From JACDAN01 sp963842235 (GTDB taxonomy: Bacteria; Actinomycetota; Thermoleophilia; Gaiellales; Gaiellaceae): 64,000 nucleotides of DNA. The DNA lies in assembly GCA_963842235.1 (NCBI GenBank), contig CAWJFT010000001.1:124001-188000 (forward strand), read 5' to 3'. Shown in pieces: positions 1 through 8,217 of this stretch (positions are counted from its first letter, which is position 1; each line of letters opens with the position of its first letter). The position numbers were made by a program, and so were the translations under genes. The notes under the pieces were generated by a model that worked only from the letters and a program-made list of their open reading frames with translations, had not been told where the DNA came from and ran no database searches.

Positions 1-926
1 GCGGAGGAGTGCGAGATGTCGCGCTCGTGCCAGAGCGCCACGTTCTCGAGACCGACGACCGCGGCCCCGCGAACCACGCGGGCGAGCCCGCAGATCCGCT
101 CGGCGACGACGGGGTTCTTCTTGTGCGGCATCGCGGACGAGCCCTTCTGGCCGCGGCGGAAGGGCTCCTCGACCTCACGCACCTCGGTTCGCGCGAGATG
201 GCGGATCTCGAGCGCGAACTTCTCCAGCGACGCTGCCGTCACGGCGAGGGCCGAGAGCAGCTCGGCATGTCGATCCCGTTGGATGACCTGGGTCGCCGCG
301 GCCGCGGGCTCGAGCCCGAGGCGCTCGCAGGCCAGCCGCTCGACCTCGGGGTCGGTCGCGGCGTAGGTCCCGACCGCGCCGGAGAACTTGCCGACGCGGA
401 CGCCCTCGAGCGCGCGCTGGACGCGCGCGCGGGCCCGGTCCAACTCGAACGCCCATACGGCCAACTTCAAACCGAACGTGGTCGGCTCCGCATGAACGCC
501 GTGCGTGCGGCCAATCATCAGCGTGTCGCGATGCTCCTCCGCCCGCGCGATGACGAGGACCAGCGCACGATCGAGCTCGTCGAGCACGAGTCGTCCCGCG
601 GCCTGAAGCTGGAGCGAGAGCGCGGTGTCGACCACGTCCGAGGAGGTCAGCCCGTAGTGGAACCAGCGACCGGCGGGGCCGAGCTGCTCGCCGACCGCAT
701 CGACGAAGGCGGCGACGTCGTGCTGGGTCCGCTCCTCGATTTCGGCCACGCGCTCCACTGAGGGCGGAACCGCACGCTCGCGAATCTCGGCTGCGGCATC
801 CGCCGGAACGGCTCCCAGCGCGGCCCACGCATCCAGCGCGGCGAGCTCGACCTCGAGCCACCGGGCGAGCTTCCCCTCGTCCGACCAGATCCTGGCCATG
901 GCCGGACGGGAGTACCGGGCGATCAC
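1..926 (-). CDS. purB: Adenylosuccinate lyase (3' end runs off the window)
   Basis: PurB cleaves SAICAR to AICAR and adenylosuccinate to AMP, two steps of purine synthesis in the cytosol. About 308 N-terminal residues are visible; the C-terminus lies beyond base 1. The fumarase/aspartase-superfamily signature SSAMPHKKNP is at about residues 263-272. ERDISHSSA, next to the active site, is the last visible segment. The start is the GTG at 926 (VIARYSRPAMARIW), because this N-terminus is typical of actinobacterial PurB; the in-frame ATG at 899 would cut the conserved first helix. It lies 57 bases after purE and is probably the last gene of purA-purD-purE-purB. No frameshift is visible. Confidence 0.95.
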   Translation of the reverse strand, partial: MIARYSRPAMARIWSDEGKLARWLEVELAALDAWAALGAVPADAAAEIRERAVPPSVERVAEIEERTQHDVAAFVDAVGEQLGPAGRWFHYGLTSSDVVDTALSLQLQAAGRLVLDELDRALVLVIARAEEHRDTLMIGRTHGVHAEPTTFGLKLAVWAFELDRARARVQRALEGVRVGKFSGAVGTYAATDPEVERLACERLGLEPAAAATQVIQRDRHAELLSALAVTAASLEKFALEIRHLARTEVREVEEPFRRGQKGSSAMPHKKNPVVAERICGLARVVRGAAVVGLENVALWHERDISHSS

Positions 927-983
927 CGGTTCGATTCTAGATGCGGCTCAGGAAGGCGGAACCGACCGACAAGCGCCGCCGGG

Positions 984-1469
984 TCAGCTGTCCGGCGACC
1001 TGAGACCGCCGCCCTGGGCCAGGATCCTCGCAGCGAGGATGGCGGCGTTCCGGGCGCCGTCGATCGAGACGCACGCGACGGGCACCCCAGGCGGCATCTG
1101 GACGATCGAGAGCAGCGCATCGAGCCCGCCGCCGACGCTCTTGCTCGAGCGCAGCGGCACGCCGATCACCGGCAGCTCGCTGTACGAGGCGATGACGCCT
1201 GGAAGCGCGGCGGCCATGCCCGCCCCCGCGATGATCACGCGGATCCCGCGCAGCGCGGCGATCGATGCATACTCGGCGACCGCTCTGGGATCGCGGTGCG
1301 CGGAGAGGACGTGGAACTCGTGGGAAATGCCGCGCTCGTCGAGCTCCTGCATTGCGGGTTCCATCGCCTCGCGATCGGACTCGGAGCCCACGAGCACCCC
1401 GACAAGCGGCCCGAGCTCTCCGAACTCCTCCAGCGCCGAGAAGGGCTCCGTCTGCGTCTCAGGTTGCAA
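984..1469 (-). CDS. purE: N5-carboxyaminoimidazole ribonucleotide mutase
   Basis: PurE converts N5-CAIR to CAIR in purine synthesis. The protein shows the class I PurE core: GSESDREAM near the N-terminus, the HVLSAHRDP loop, and GAGMAAALPGV. An open frame continues upstream to 1577, but that part lies inside purD in another frame and resembles no PurE. The TTG at 1469 is chosen. It follows a GGGAGG-type ribosome site inside the purD 3' end, gives 161 residues (usual length about 160-170) and overlaps purD by 11 bases, so the two are probably translationally coupled. A GTG a little further in, just before the VLVGSESD core, is a weaker alternative. A partner purK is not in the window. Confidence 0.92.
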   Translation of the reverse strand: MQPETQTEPFSALEEFGELGPLVGVLVGSESDREAMEPAMQELDERGISHEFHVLSAHRDPRAVAEYASIAALRGIRVIIAGAGMAAALPGVIASYSELPVIGVPLRSSKSVGGGLDALLSIVQMPPGVPVACVSIDGARNAAILAARILAQGGGLRSPDS

Positions 1470-2679
1470 CCTTCGCCTCCCGACCGGCAATGTCGCGCCG
1501 GAACTGCATGCCGTCGAACGAGATCGCGGCGCAGCCGGCGTACGCCCGCTCGCGGGCTGCCTCGAGTGACGGGCCAACAGCCGTGACGTTGAGCACGCGC
1601 CCGCCGTTCGTCAGAAGCTGTTCACCACGACTCGCCGTTCCAGCGTGGAAGACCAGGGCGCCGCTTGCCTCGGCGTCGTCGACGCCGTTGATCGGCGTTC
1701 CGGAGTCGCCGCGCTGCGGGTACTCGCGGCCCGCGAGGACGACGGTCACGGCCGCTTGGTCGTCGGCGGTCAGGTCGGCGGAGCGCAGATCTCCCCGGGC
1801 GGCCGCTGTCAGTGCCTCGAGCAGGTCGCCCTGAAGTCGCGGGAGGATGGACTGCGTCTCCGGATCGCCGAAGCGGCAGTTGAACTCGAGCACCTTCGGG
1901 CCGGAGTCGGTCAGCATCAGGCCGGCGTAGAGCAGCCCGACAAACGGCGTGCCTCGCCGGGCGAGCTCCGCGAGCACCGGCCTGTGCACGGCCGCGACGA
2001 GCTCTTCGACGTCGGTCGCCTCGAGCCCCGGCACCGGGGAGTACGACCCCATTCCACCGGTGTTCGGCCCGGTGTCGTCGTCGCCGATGCGCTTGTAGTC
2101 GCGGGCCGGCGCGAGCGGCAGTGCGTTGACGCCGTCGGCGAGAGCGAACAGGGAGATCTCCTCTCCCTCCAGCAGCTCCTCGATGACGAGCGGCTGGCCC
2201 AGCCGTGCGGCCTCCCGCAGCGCCGCGTCCAGCGAGTCCTGATCGGGACAAACGAACGCGCCCTTGCCCGCGGCGAGGCCGTCGACCTTGACCACGCACG
2301 GCGGCCTGGCGACCGACATCGTCTCGGCGGTCGGGACGCCTGCAGCCCGCATGACCTCCTTGGCGAATCGTTTCGATCCCTCGATCCGCGCCGCCTCCCG
2401 CCCTGGCCCGAAGACCGCGATCCCGCCGTGGCGCAACTCGTCCCCAACCCCCGCGACGAGCGGCGCTTCAGGGCCGACGACGACGAGGTCGGCGGCCAGG
2501 GTGTGCGAGAGGTCGAGCAGGCTCTCGGCGTCTTCTGCGCGCACCGGATGGCACTCGCCAAGCCGCGCGATCCCGGGATTGCCGGGCGCCGCGTGGAGCT
2601 CGTCGAGGTGAGAGCTCTGGCTCAGCTTCCAGGCGAGCGCGTGCTCGCGGCCCCCGGCTCCGATCAGAAGGACCTTCAC
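1459..2679 (-). CDS. purD: Phosphoribosylamine--glycine ligase
   Basis: PurD (GAR synthetase) joins glycine to phosphoribosylamine using ATP. At 406 residues it is near family length. The N-terminal Rossmann motif is MKVLLIGAGGREHALAW. The ATP-grasp domain follows, with KVDGLAAGKGAFVC at about 130-143, EELLEGEEISLFAL, and the metal-binding FNCRFGDPETQ at about 270-280. The start is a GTG overlapping the purA stop by 4 bases (GTGA), which indicates coupled translation. The 3' end overlaps the purE start. The frame is intact. Confidence 0.96.
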   Translation of the reverse strand: MKVLLIGAGGREHALAWKLSQSSHLDELHAAPGNPGIARLGECHPVRAEDAESLLDLSHTLAADLVVVGPEAPLVAGVGDELRHGGIAVFGPGREAARIEGSKRFAKEVMRAAGVPTAETMSVARPPCVVKVDGLAAGKGAFVCPDQDSLDAALREAARLGQPLVIEELLEGEEISLFALADGVNALPLAPARDYKRIGDDDTGPNTGGMGSYSPVPGLEATDVEELVAAVHRPVLAELARRGTPFVGLLYAGLMLTDSGPKVLEFNCRFGDPETQSILPRLQGDLLEALTAAARGDLRSADLTADDQAAVTVVLAGREYPQRGDSGTPINGVDDAEASGALVFHAGTASRGEQLLTNGGRVLNVTAVGPSLEAARERAYAGCAAISFDGMQFRRDIAGREAKVAT

Positions 2680-3974
2680 GGCCGCGCGATCGCCTCCAGC
2701 CCGCGCTGCGCGAGCACGTCCTCCCGCGCCGCGCCGGTGCCGATCAGCGAGACCTCGACGTCGAGCGCACGCTCGATGTATCCGACGTACGCCCGCGCCT
2801 CGTCAGGAAGGCGGGAGACCTCGTCGATTCCGTCCAGCGAGTGCTCCCATCCCGGCAGCACCTCGTAGACGGGCTCGGCGTGGTGAAAGTCGCTCTGATG
2901 CGCCGGAAACTCCTCGCTCGAGGTTCCGTCGGGCAGGCGGTAGGCGACGCACACGGGCAGCTCGGAGAAGCTCGAGAGCACGTCGAGCTTCGTCAGGGCC
3001 AGCGACGTGAAGCCGTTCAACCGGCACGCGTAGCGCAGCCCGACGAGGTCGAGCCAACCGCACCGCCGCTCGCGACCCGTGACGGTGCCGTATTCGCGAC
3101 CGAGCTCCCGGACGCGCTCCTGGTCCGGCCCCTCGATCTCCGTCGGGAACGGCCCTTCGCCGACGCGGGTCAGGTACGCCTTCGCGACGCCCAGCACGGC
3201 GTCGAGCCGCTTGGGCCCGATGCCGATCCCGACGGCCGCAGCGGCGGCGATCGGGCTGGACGACGTCACGAAGGGATACGTGCCGTGGTCGAGATCGAGC
3301 AGCGTTCCCTGAGCGCCTTCGAAGAGCACGAATCGTCCTTCGCGCAAAGCCTGGTCGACGAGCAGCGAGGTGTCCGCGATGTACGGGCGCAGCCGCTGGG
3401 CGCAACCCTCGTACCGGCTCGAGACCTCCTCCAGGTCGAGTGGCTCGGCGCCGTAGACCTGCTCGAGCCAGTGATTCTTCTCGGCAAGCGCGACCTCGAT
3501 CTTCTGACGGAGGATCTTCGGGTCGAAGAGGTCCTGGACGCGGATCCCCAGCCGGGCCGCCTTGTCGCCGTAGGCCGGGCCGATCCCGCGTCGCGTCGTC
3601 CCGATCTGCAGCCTTCCCAGGCGGCGCTCGCTCGCCTGGTCGAGAGCGACGTGCCACGGCATGATCAGGTGCGCGTTGCCGGAGACGCGCACCCCGTCGG
3701 TGGACAGCCCGCGCGCCTCGAGGTCGTCGAGCTCGTCGATGAAGACCTGTGGGTCGATGACGCAGCCCGCGCCGAGCACGCACTCCTTCCCCCAGAGGAT
3801 CCCCGAGGGCATGTGCCGGAACTTGTAGGTCTCGCCGTCGGCGACGATCGTGTGCCCAGCGTTCGGCCCGCCCTGGTAGCGGCAGACCAAATCCGAGTGC
3901 TGGGCCAGCAGGTCGACGATCTTGCCCTTGCCCTCGTCCCCCCACTGGGCCCCGACGATCACAGTCGCTGGCAC
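2676..3974 (-). CDS. purA: Adenylosuccinate synthetase
   Basis: PurA makes adenylosuccinate from IMP, aspartate and GTP, the first committed step to AMP. The 432-residue protein has the N-terminal GTP-binding loop VIVGAQWGDEGKGK, with catalytic Asp and Lys, at residues 4-17. It also has GPNAGHT near 37-43, GTTRRGIGPAYGDKA near 126-140, and FEGAQGTLLDLDHGTYPFVT in the middle. It starts with GTG and no strong ribosome site is seen. With purD, purE and purB downstream it forms a four-gene purine cluster that covers separate steps rather than consecutive ones. Confidence 0.97.
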   Translation of the reverse strand: MPATVIVGAQWGDEGKGKIVDLLAQHSDLVCRYQGGPNAGHTIVADGETYKFRHMPSGILWGKECVLGAGCVIDPQVFIDELDDLEARGLSTDGVRVSGNAHLIMPWHVALDQASERRLGRLQIGTTRRGIGPAYGDKAARLGIRVQDLFDPKILRQKIEVALAEKNHWLEQVYGAEPLDLEEVSSRYEGCAQRLRPYIADTSLLVDQALREGRFVLFEGAQGTLLDLDHGTYPFVTSSSPIAAAAAVGIGIGPKRLDAVLGVAKAYLTRVGEGPFPTEIEGPDQERVRELGREYGTVTGRERRCGWLDLVGLRYACRLNGFTSLALTKLDVLSSFSELPVCVAYRLPDGTSSEEFPAHQSDFHHAEPVYEVLPGWEHSLDGIDEVSRLPDEARAYVGYIERALDVEVSLIGTGAAREDVLAQRGLEAIARP

Positions 3975-4001
3975 GTCTGCTGAGTCTGCCGGATTGGTCG
4001 G

Positions 4002-4244
4002 CTACTCGTCAGTGCAGTTGGGGGTGTCGGCGGGACCTCCTTTGCGGACCATCAGCACGCGGTGCCCTCGCTCGCAGGTCGCCCACCCGCGGTCTTCCTC
4101 GAGCCGGAGCGTTCCGGACACGCGGGCGCCGAGCCACGATTCCTCGAGCAGGTCGGCGAGCTGCTCTTCCTGACAGGCCTCGCACACAGCCGTGAACGAG
4201 GTCATCCGGCCGAGCAGTACCACTGTCTGCTCCGTGGCGAGCAT
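4002..4244 (-). CDS. Small zinc-ribbon-like protein
   Basis: An 80-residue protein of unknown function between dnaB and purA on the same strand. It has a CxxC pair (CEAC, about residues 20-23) and a CxxxH pair (CERGH, about 56-60), the spacing expected of a small zinc ribbon, and ends in TPNCTDE. The ATG at 4244 lies three bases beyond the dnaB stop. A second ATG at 4205 (MTSFTAV) would give a 67-residue form that keeps both pairs; neither has a clear ribosome site. I do not recognise a named family. Its position suggests co-transcription with dnaB and the purine genes. Confidence 0.6.
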   Translation of the reverse strand: MLATEQTVVLLGRMTSFTAVCEACQEEQLADLLEESWLGARVSGTLRLEEDRGWATCERGHRVLMVRKGGPADTPNCTDE

Positions 4245-4246
4245 CG

Positions 4247-5617
4247 TTACCCAGGCGCGAGGTCCGCAAACTTGGCGTACCGGTTCAACCAGGCCAGCTT
4301 CTCGGTCCCCGTTGGCCCGTTGCGGTGCTTGGCCAGGTGCACCTCGGCGATGCCCTGCGCCTCGGTCTCGTCGTTGTAGTACTCGTCGCGGTAGATGAAG
4401 AAGACGAGATCACTGTCCTGTTCTAGGCTGCCCGATTCGCGCAGGTCCGAAAGGATCGGGCGCTTGTCGTGGCGCTGTTCGACGGCGCGCGAGAGCTGCG
4501 ACAACGCGAGCACCGGAACCTCGAGGTCGCGCGCCAGCACCTTCAGGTTCCGCGAGATCTGCGAGACCTCCTGCACCCGGTTCTCCGGGTTGGATCCAGA
4601 GGTCATCAGCTGCAGGTAGTCGACGATGATCAGCGCGAGGCTGGGCTCCTTCGACTTCAGGCGCCGAGCCTTCGAGCGGATCTCCATCATCGTGATCGAG
4701 CCGGTGTCGTCCACGTAGACCGGCGCCTTCGAGAGCTTGTCGCAGGCGGCCGTCAGCCGCGGCCAGTCGTCGGCCGCGAGCTTGCCGGTGCGCAGCCGTT
4801 GCGATTCGACCTTCGCCTCACTGCACATCAGACGCTGCGTCACCTCGGACTTCGACATCTCCAGCGTGAAGAGCGCCACGGGCAGCTCGCGCCGAACGGC
4901 GATGTTGGCCGCCATGCAGAGGGCGAGCCCTGACTTCCCCATGCTCGGACGGGCCGCGAGGATGATCAGGTTCCCCGGCTGGAAGCCCGAGGTGAGCCGG
5001 TCGAGGTCTCGGAAGCCGGATGGCACGCCCGTGATCTCCTCGCCGGCTTCGTACAGGGCCGTGATCCGTTCGAAGCTCTCTTTGAGGAGAGCCTCGATGT
5101 GGGCGAACTCGCTCGTGACGCGGCTCTGTGAGAGCTCGAAGATCAGCTGCTCGGCGCGGTCGACGAGATCGACGGTCTCGCCCGGCCGCTCCCAGCCGAG
5201 CCGTCCGACCTCCTGGCCGACACGGATGAGCCCGCGCAGCGTCGCCATCTCGCGGACGATCCGCGCGTAGTGCGCGGCGTTGGCGGTGGCCGGCACGAGC
5301 GCGGCGAGCTCGTGGATTCGGTCTCGGCCGCCGGCGTCCTGGAGCTCACCACGCTCCTCGAGCGCGTCGATCAGCGTGATCGCGTCGACGGGCTCCCCGC
5401 GCGCATAGAGGGCGAGGGCGGCGCGATAGACCTTCGCGTGGCTCTCTCGGTAGAAATCGGCTGCGTCGAGGATCTCGCTGACGGCCCCGATCGCGCCGGG
5501 GGAGAGCAGCATCGAGCCGAGGACCGACTCCTCGGCGTCGAGATTTTGCGGTGGGACGGGGGCCGTCGTCGCCGGTTGGACGACCGAGGCGATCTGAGCG
5601 CTCACGGGCGAATTCAT
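4247..5617 (-). CDS. dnaB: Replicative DNA helicase
   Basis: DnaB is the hexameric 5'-3' helicase of the replication fork. The N-terminal primase-interacting domain starts at about residue 24 (PPQNLDAEESVLGSMLL). The RecA-like motor has the Walker A ARPSMGKSGLAL near 222-233, Walker B LIIVDYLQLM, and the late motif LSQLSRAVEQRHDKRPILSD. No intein interrupts it. The frame opens at 5641, but the ATG at 5617 is preferred because GGGAGG lies just upstream; this gives 456 residues. It follows rplI with a 227-base gap, in the common bacterial order rpsF-ssb-rpsR-rplI-dnaB. Confidence 0.96.
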   Translation of the reverse strand: MNSPVSAQIASVVQPATTAPVPPQNLDAEESVLGSMLLSPGAIGAVSEILDAADFYRESHAKVYRAALALYARGEPVDAITLIDALEERGELQDAGGRDRIHELAALVPATANAAHYARIVREMATLRGLIRVGQEVGRLGWERPGETVDLVDRAEQLIFELSQSRVTSEFAHIEALLKESFERITALYEAGEEITGVPSGFRDLDRLTSGFQPGNLIILAARPSMGKSGLALCMAANIAVRRELPVALFTLEMSKSEVTQRLMCSEAKVESQRLRTGKLAADDWPRLTAACDKLSKAPVYVDDTGSITMMEIRSKARRLKSKEPSLALIIVDYLQLMTSGSNPENRVQEVSQISRNLKVLARDLEVPVLALSQLSRAVEQRHDKRPILSDLRESGSLEQDSDLVFFIYRDEYYNDETEAQGIAEVHLAKHRNGPTGTEKLAWLNRYAKFADLAPG

Positions 5618-5732
5618 TCCGTGCCTCCCGCGTCGGCGCAACCCCGCTGTCCCTTACTACTAGGGCGAAAAACCCCCGATATGCAGGCTGAAGAACACAC
5701 GTTCGACGGTATTCTCCACTGCCGGGCGGACG

Positions 5733-5741
5733 TTGTCCCCA
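5733..5741 (+). promoter_or_regulatory. DnaA-box-like site (8 of 9)
   Basis: TTGTCCCCA differs at one base from the high-G+C DnaA box TTGTCCACA. It lies in the 227-base gap upstream of dnaB. Such a match can arise by chance; it is listed because a second one lies about 80 bases away in the same gap. Confidence 0.2.
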
Positions 5742-5820
5742 CGACGGCGGCATTCAGCGCGGACGGACTTCACGCTCCGAGCGACTTTTTCGTGCGGGCA
5801 TCCCCAGGCCCGACGGAACC

Positions 5821-5829
5821 TGTGGACGA
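5821..5829 (-). promoter_or_regulatory. DnaA-box-like site (8 of 9), opposite orientation
   Basis: Read on the minus strand this is TCGTCCACA, one mismatch from TTGTCCACA. It lies just beyond the rplI stop in the rplI-dnaB gap and pairs with the similar site at 5733. No AT-rich unwinding region is seen, so it is not called an origin. Confidence 0.2.
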
Positions 5830-5844
5830 GTTGTTCGTCTTTCG

Positions 5845-6582
5845 TTACTGCTCGGCGGGCTCGGGCTCGGGCTCGGGCTCGGCCTCCGCGACCTCGGGCT
5901 CGGCTAGCTCGCCGGCCGCCTCCTCGGGCTCGGCGGGCTCGCTGGCCGCCTCCTCGGGCTCGGCGGGCTCGCCGGCCGCCTCCTCGGGCTCCGGCTCCTC
6001 CTCCTCGAGCTCCTCGACCGAGGCCTCGGCTTCGGCCGCGCCTTCGGGCTCGGCTGCGGCGGCCTCTGCCTCGGCGGCCGCTGCTGCCTCCTCCTCCGCC
6101 CGCGCCGCGGCCTCCATCGCCTCCATCTCGGCGACACCGCCTTCCGGGACGACTTCGAGGCGCAGCGTCGCGTCCACGTCCGTAAAAACCTCGACGGGCA
6201 CCTCGTGGCGGCCGACACGCTTGATCGGCTCGAGGTCGACCTTGCGCCGGTCGATCCGGATCTTGCGGTCGGCCCAGAGCCGGTCGGAGATGTCCGTCGC
6301 TGTGACCGACCCGAACAAGGAACCGGTCGGCCCCGCCTTCACGTCGAAACGGAGCACGGTCTGCTCGAGCCGGGCGGCGATGTCGCGCGCCTCCTCGTGC
6401 GTGCGCGCCTCCTGGCGGGCCCGGACGTCGTCGCGACGCCGGAGATCCTCGAGCGCCCCGGGCGTCGCGGCCTGGGCCAGCTGGCGCGGCAGCAAGTAGT
6501 TGCGGGCATACCCGCGGGCGACGTCGACGACCTCGCCGCGCAGCCCGACCTTGTCGACGTCCTGGAGGAGGATGACCTGCAT
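5845..6582 (-). CDS. rplI: 50S ribosomal protein L9 with long acidic tail
   Basis: L9 binds 23S rRNA near the L1 stalk. Residues 1 to about 150 are ordinary L9: MQVILLQDVDKVGLRGEVV and then the GYARNYLLPRQLA rRNA-binding motif. The protein then continues for about 95 residues of almost only Glu, Ala and Pro, with imperfect repeats of the type EPAEPEEAA (three tandem copies near the end) and a PEPEPEPAEQ finish. Standard L9 is about 150 residues, so the tail adds over half its length. The tail is low-complexity and probably disordered. The matching repetitive DNA (5850-6120) could expand or contract. The start ATG at 6582 is followed by the canonical sequence, and the gene lies downstream of rpsR. 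Confidence 0.95.
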   Translation of the reverse strand: MQVILLQDVDKVGLRGEVVDVARGYARNYLLPRQLAQAATPGALEDLRRRDDVRARQEARTHEEARDIAARLEQTVLRFDVKAGPTGSLFGSVTATDISDRLWADRKIRIDRRKVDLEPIKRVGRHEVPVEVFTDVDATLRLEVVPEGGVAEMEAMEAAARAEEEAAAAAEAEAAAAEPEGAAEAEASVEELEEEEPEPEEAAGEPAEPEEAASEPAEPEEAAGELAEPEVAEAEPEPEPEPAEQ

Positions 6583-6650
6583 GGCGCTCAGTGCTCCTTC
6601 AGGTGATGTCGCCGCGCTTCTCGCGCGTGAAAACCAAGCCCGGCTGCGGA

Positions 6651-6693
6651 CTCAGGCCGTGTCCATATCAAGACGATATGGGCGCGGCCTGAG
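6651..6693 (+). promoter_or_regulatory. 19-bp inverted repeat between rpsR and rplI
   Basis: Arms 6651-6669 and 6675-6693 are complementary at 17 of 19 positions around a five-base AAGAC loop, from CTCAGGCC outward to GATATGG inward. The two imperfect positions are G-U pairs if the plus strand is transcribed and C-A mismatches in the minus (operon-sense) transcript. There is no U-run, so it is not a typical terminator. It could be an attenuator, an RNA-processing site or a protein-binding palindrome ahead of rplI. Confidence 0.5.
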
Positions 6694-6757
6694 GCTACTG
6701 ACTGGCGCCGGTTTGCAGCCGCGAGAAGCCCGGATGACATTGCCTGGAGGAGCACTA

Positions 6758-7024
6758 CTAGGTGGTCGCGTACGGCAGCAGCGCCATCTCGCGCGCCCGC
6801 TTCACGGCGAGCGCAACCTGCCGCTGGTGGCGCCGACACGTCCCGGTGATGCGGCGGGATCGGATCTTCCCCTTCTCGGAGACGAACCGGCGAAGCTGGT
6901 TCGCGTTCTTGTAATCCACCTCGTCGACCTTGTCACGGCAGAACTGGCAGGACCGCCGCTTGATCGGGCCGGTGGGCGGCCCGCGGCGTCCTGTCCGCTG
7001 TTCTCCTCTACGTGCCTTCGCCAT
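6758..7024 (-). CDS. rpsR: 30S ribosomal protein S18
   Basis: S18 binds S6 and 16S rRNA in the platform of the small subunit. The 88-residue protein begins MAKARRGEQRTGRRG. It carries CQFCRDKVDEVDYKN and TGTCRRHQRQV, so it keeps the CxxC...C..H pattern of the zinc-binding (C+) paralogue, and ends KRAREMALLPYAT. The longer open frame upstream is only read-through over ssb. The ATG at 7024 shares one base with the ssb stop (TGATG), a coupled junction. Confidence 0.96.
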   Translation of the reverse strand: MAKARRGEQRTGRRGPPTGPIKRRSCQFCRDKVDEVDYKNANQLRRFVSEKGKIRSRRITGTCRRHQRQVALAVKRAREMALLPYATT

Positions 7025-7458
7025 CAGAAGGGAATGTCGTCGTCTGTTGCCGAGGTCGAGAAGTCGGCGTTCTCCTGCTGGGCGCCGGCCGGGACGAACT
7101 GGCGCTCGCCGCCTTCCCCTTCGCCGCGGCCGCCGATGAACTGGACCGTGTCGGCGATGATCTCGACCGCCTGGCGCTTCGTGCCGTCCTGCGCCTCCCA
7201 CTCGCGCCAGTCGAGGCGGCCGTCTACGGCGACGGCGCGGCCCTTGGACAGGTACTGCGCGCAGCTCTCGCCCTGATTGCCCCAGACGGTGACGTCGAAG
7301 TAGTTCGGCTTGTCGCCCCACTCGCCGGTGGATGAGTCCTTCTGGCGCGTGTTGACGGCAATGCGGAGCTTGCAGACCGCGGTGCCGCTCGGCGTGTGCC
7401 GGAGCTCCGGGTCCTTGGTCAGGTTCCCAACGAGAACGACGCGGTTGATGTTGGCCAT
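7024..7458 (-). CDS. ssb: Single-stranded DNA-binding protein
   Basis: SSB coats single-stranded DNA during replication and repair. The 144-residue protein has an OB fold at 1-110 (MANINRVVLVGNLTKDPELR, then DVTVWGNQGESCAQYL and KGRAVAVDGRLDWREWE). A short flexible linker leads to the conserved acidic tip DDDIPF, which recruits partner proteins. The ATG at 7458 lies two bases after the rpsF stop and follows a GAGGAGGA ribosome site. Its place between rpsF and rpsR is the usual one. Confidence 0.97.
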   Translation of the reverse strand: MANINRVVLVGNLTKDPELRHTPSGTAVCKLRIAVNTRQKDSSTGEWGDKPNYFDVTVWGNQGESCAQYLSKGRAVAVDGRLDWREWEAQDGTKRQAVEIIADTVQFIGGRGEGEGGERQFVPAGAQQENADFSTSATDDDIPF

Positions 7459-7460
7459 GC

Positions 7461-7832
7461 CTATTCCTCCTCTGCAGCGACGGGTTCCGGCTCCGGTGCA
7501 TCCTGCCGGTCCTGAGGCGGCGACGCTACCGTCCCGACTGGACGTTGCTCGCTCCGCCGGACGGCCAAGTGACGCATGACTCCGTCCGTGATCTTGAGGA
7601 TGCGCGAGACCTCGTCGAGGGTCTCCGGCTGGGCCGAAAAGGTCAGCAGGTGGTAGACGCCGTCCGACTTGTGGTCGATCTCATAGGCGAGCTTTCGCCG
7701 CCCCCACACGTCGTGGGCCTCCCAGGTCCCGCCGCCGCGCTCGATCAGCTCGCGCGTGCGGGTGACGATCTCGTTCTGGCGCTCCTCCGGGAGCTCCGGA
7801 TCGAGCATGAGCAGGATTTCGTAGGGCGACAC
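7461..7832 (-). CDS. rpsF: 30S ribosomal protein S6
   Basis: S6 binds S18 and 16S rRNA in the platform of the 30S subunit. Residues 1-95 form the ferredoxin-like S6 fold, beginning MSPYEILLMLDPELPEE and including the GRRKLAYEI strand. A roughly 25-residue Pro/Glu-rich tail follows, longer than in many S6 proteins and echoing the acidic tail of L9 in this operon. The start is GTG at 7832 with a strong GGAGGAAGGA site. It is the first gene of the operon; its promoter should lie in 7833-7908. Confidence 0.96.
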   Translation of the reverse strand: MSPYEILLMLDPELPEERQNEIVTRTRELIERGGGTWEAHDVWGRRKLAYEIDHKSDGVYHLLTFSAQPETLDEVSRILKITDGVMRHLAVRRSEQRPVGTVASPPQDRQDAPEPEPVAAEEE

Positions 7833-7908
7833 AGTCCTTCCTCCGGTCTAGACGGCCACGCTGCGCGGCAGCGGGGCAGGAAGCGGCGGCCAGTGTAGCA
7901 TCGGCCCC

Positions 7909-8217
7909 GTGAACCGCCGTATAGCTCTGCTGACCGGCGGAATCGCCGTGGCGGTCGCGGCCCTCTGGCGCTCGATCCGCCGCCGGCCGCCTGGCTGGGT
8001 CGAGATCGAGCCCGCGGATCCTCGGGCGGAACAGCTTCGGCAGCGCCTGGACGAGTCGCGCGTCGTCGTCGACGACCGCGAGGAGTTCGAGTCCGCCGAG
8101 ACGACCGTCGACGCCGCCGAGCCGCTTCCCGCCGACCCAGGGGAGCGCCGCAGCGAGATCCACGCGGAGGGCCGCTCGGTCGTCGACCGGATGCGCGCCG
8201 CTAGCGAGGAGGACTGA
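7909..8217 (+). CDS. Hypothetical membrane-anchored protein
   Basis: A 102-residue protein with one N-terminal hydrophobic segment (about residues 5-20, IALLTGGIAVAVAALW). A basic stretch (RSIRRRPPGW) follows, and then an acidic soluble part rich in Asp, Glu and Arg. This looks like a single-pass anchor with a cytosolic tail (N-out), although a non-cleaved secreted form cannot be excluded. It starts with GTG, has no strong ribosome site, and diverges from rpsF. Its last 17 bases overlap the convergent amidase gene. I do not recognise a family. Confidence 0.65.
   Translation: MNRRIALLTGGIAVAVAALWRSIRRRPPGWVEIEPADPRAEQLRQRLDESRVVVDDREEFESAETTVDAAEPLPADPGERRSEIHAEGRSVVDRMRAASEED

Noticed and set aside
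2803..3983. Long open frames on both strands over purA
   Set aside because: purA is complete and intact in its own frame; the others are shadows with no family motifs.
5618..5844. Replication origin in the rplI-dnaB gap
   Set aside because: Only two imperfect DnaA-box-like sites are present, with no AT-rich stretch, no dnaA or dnaN, and no further boxes.
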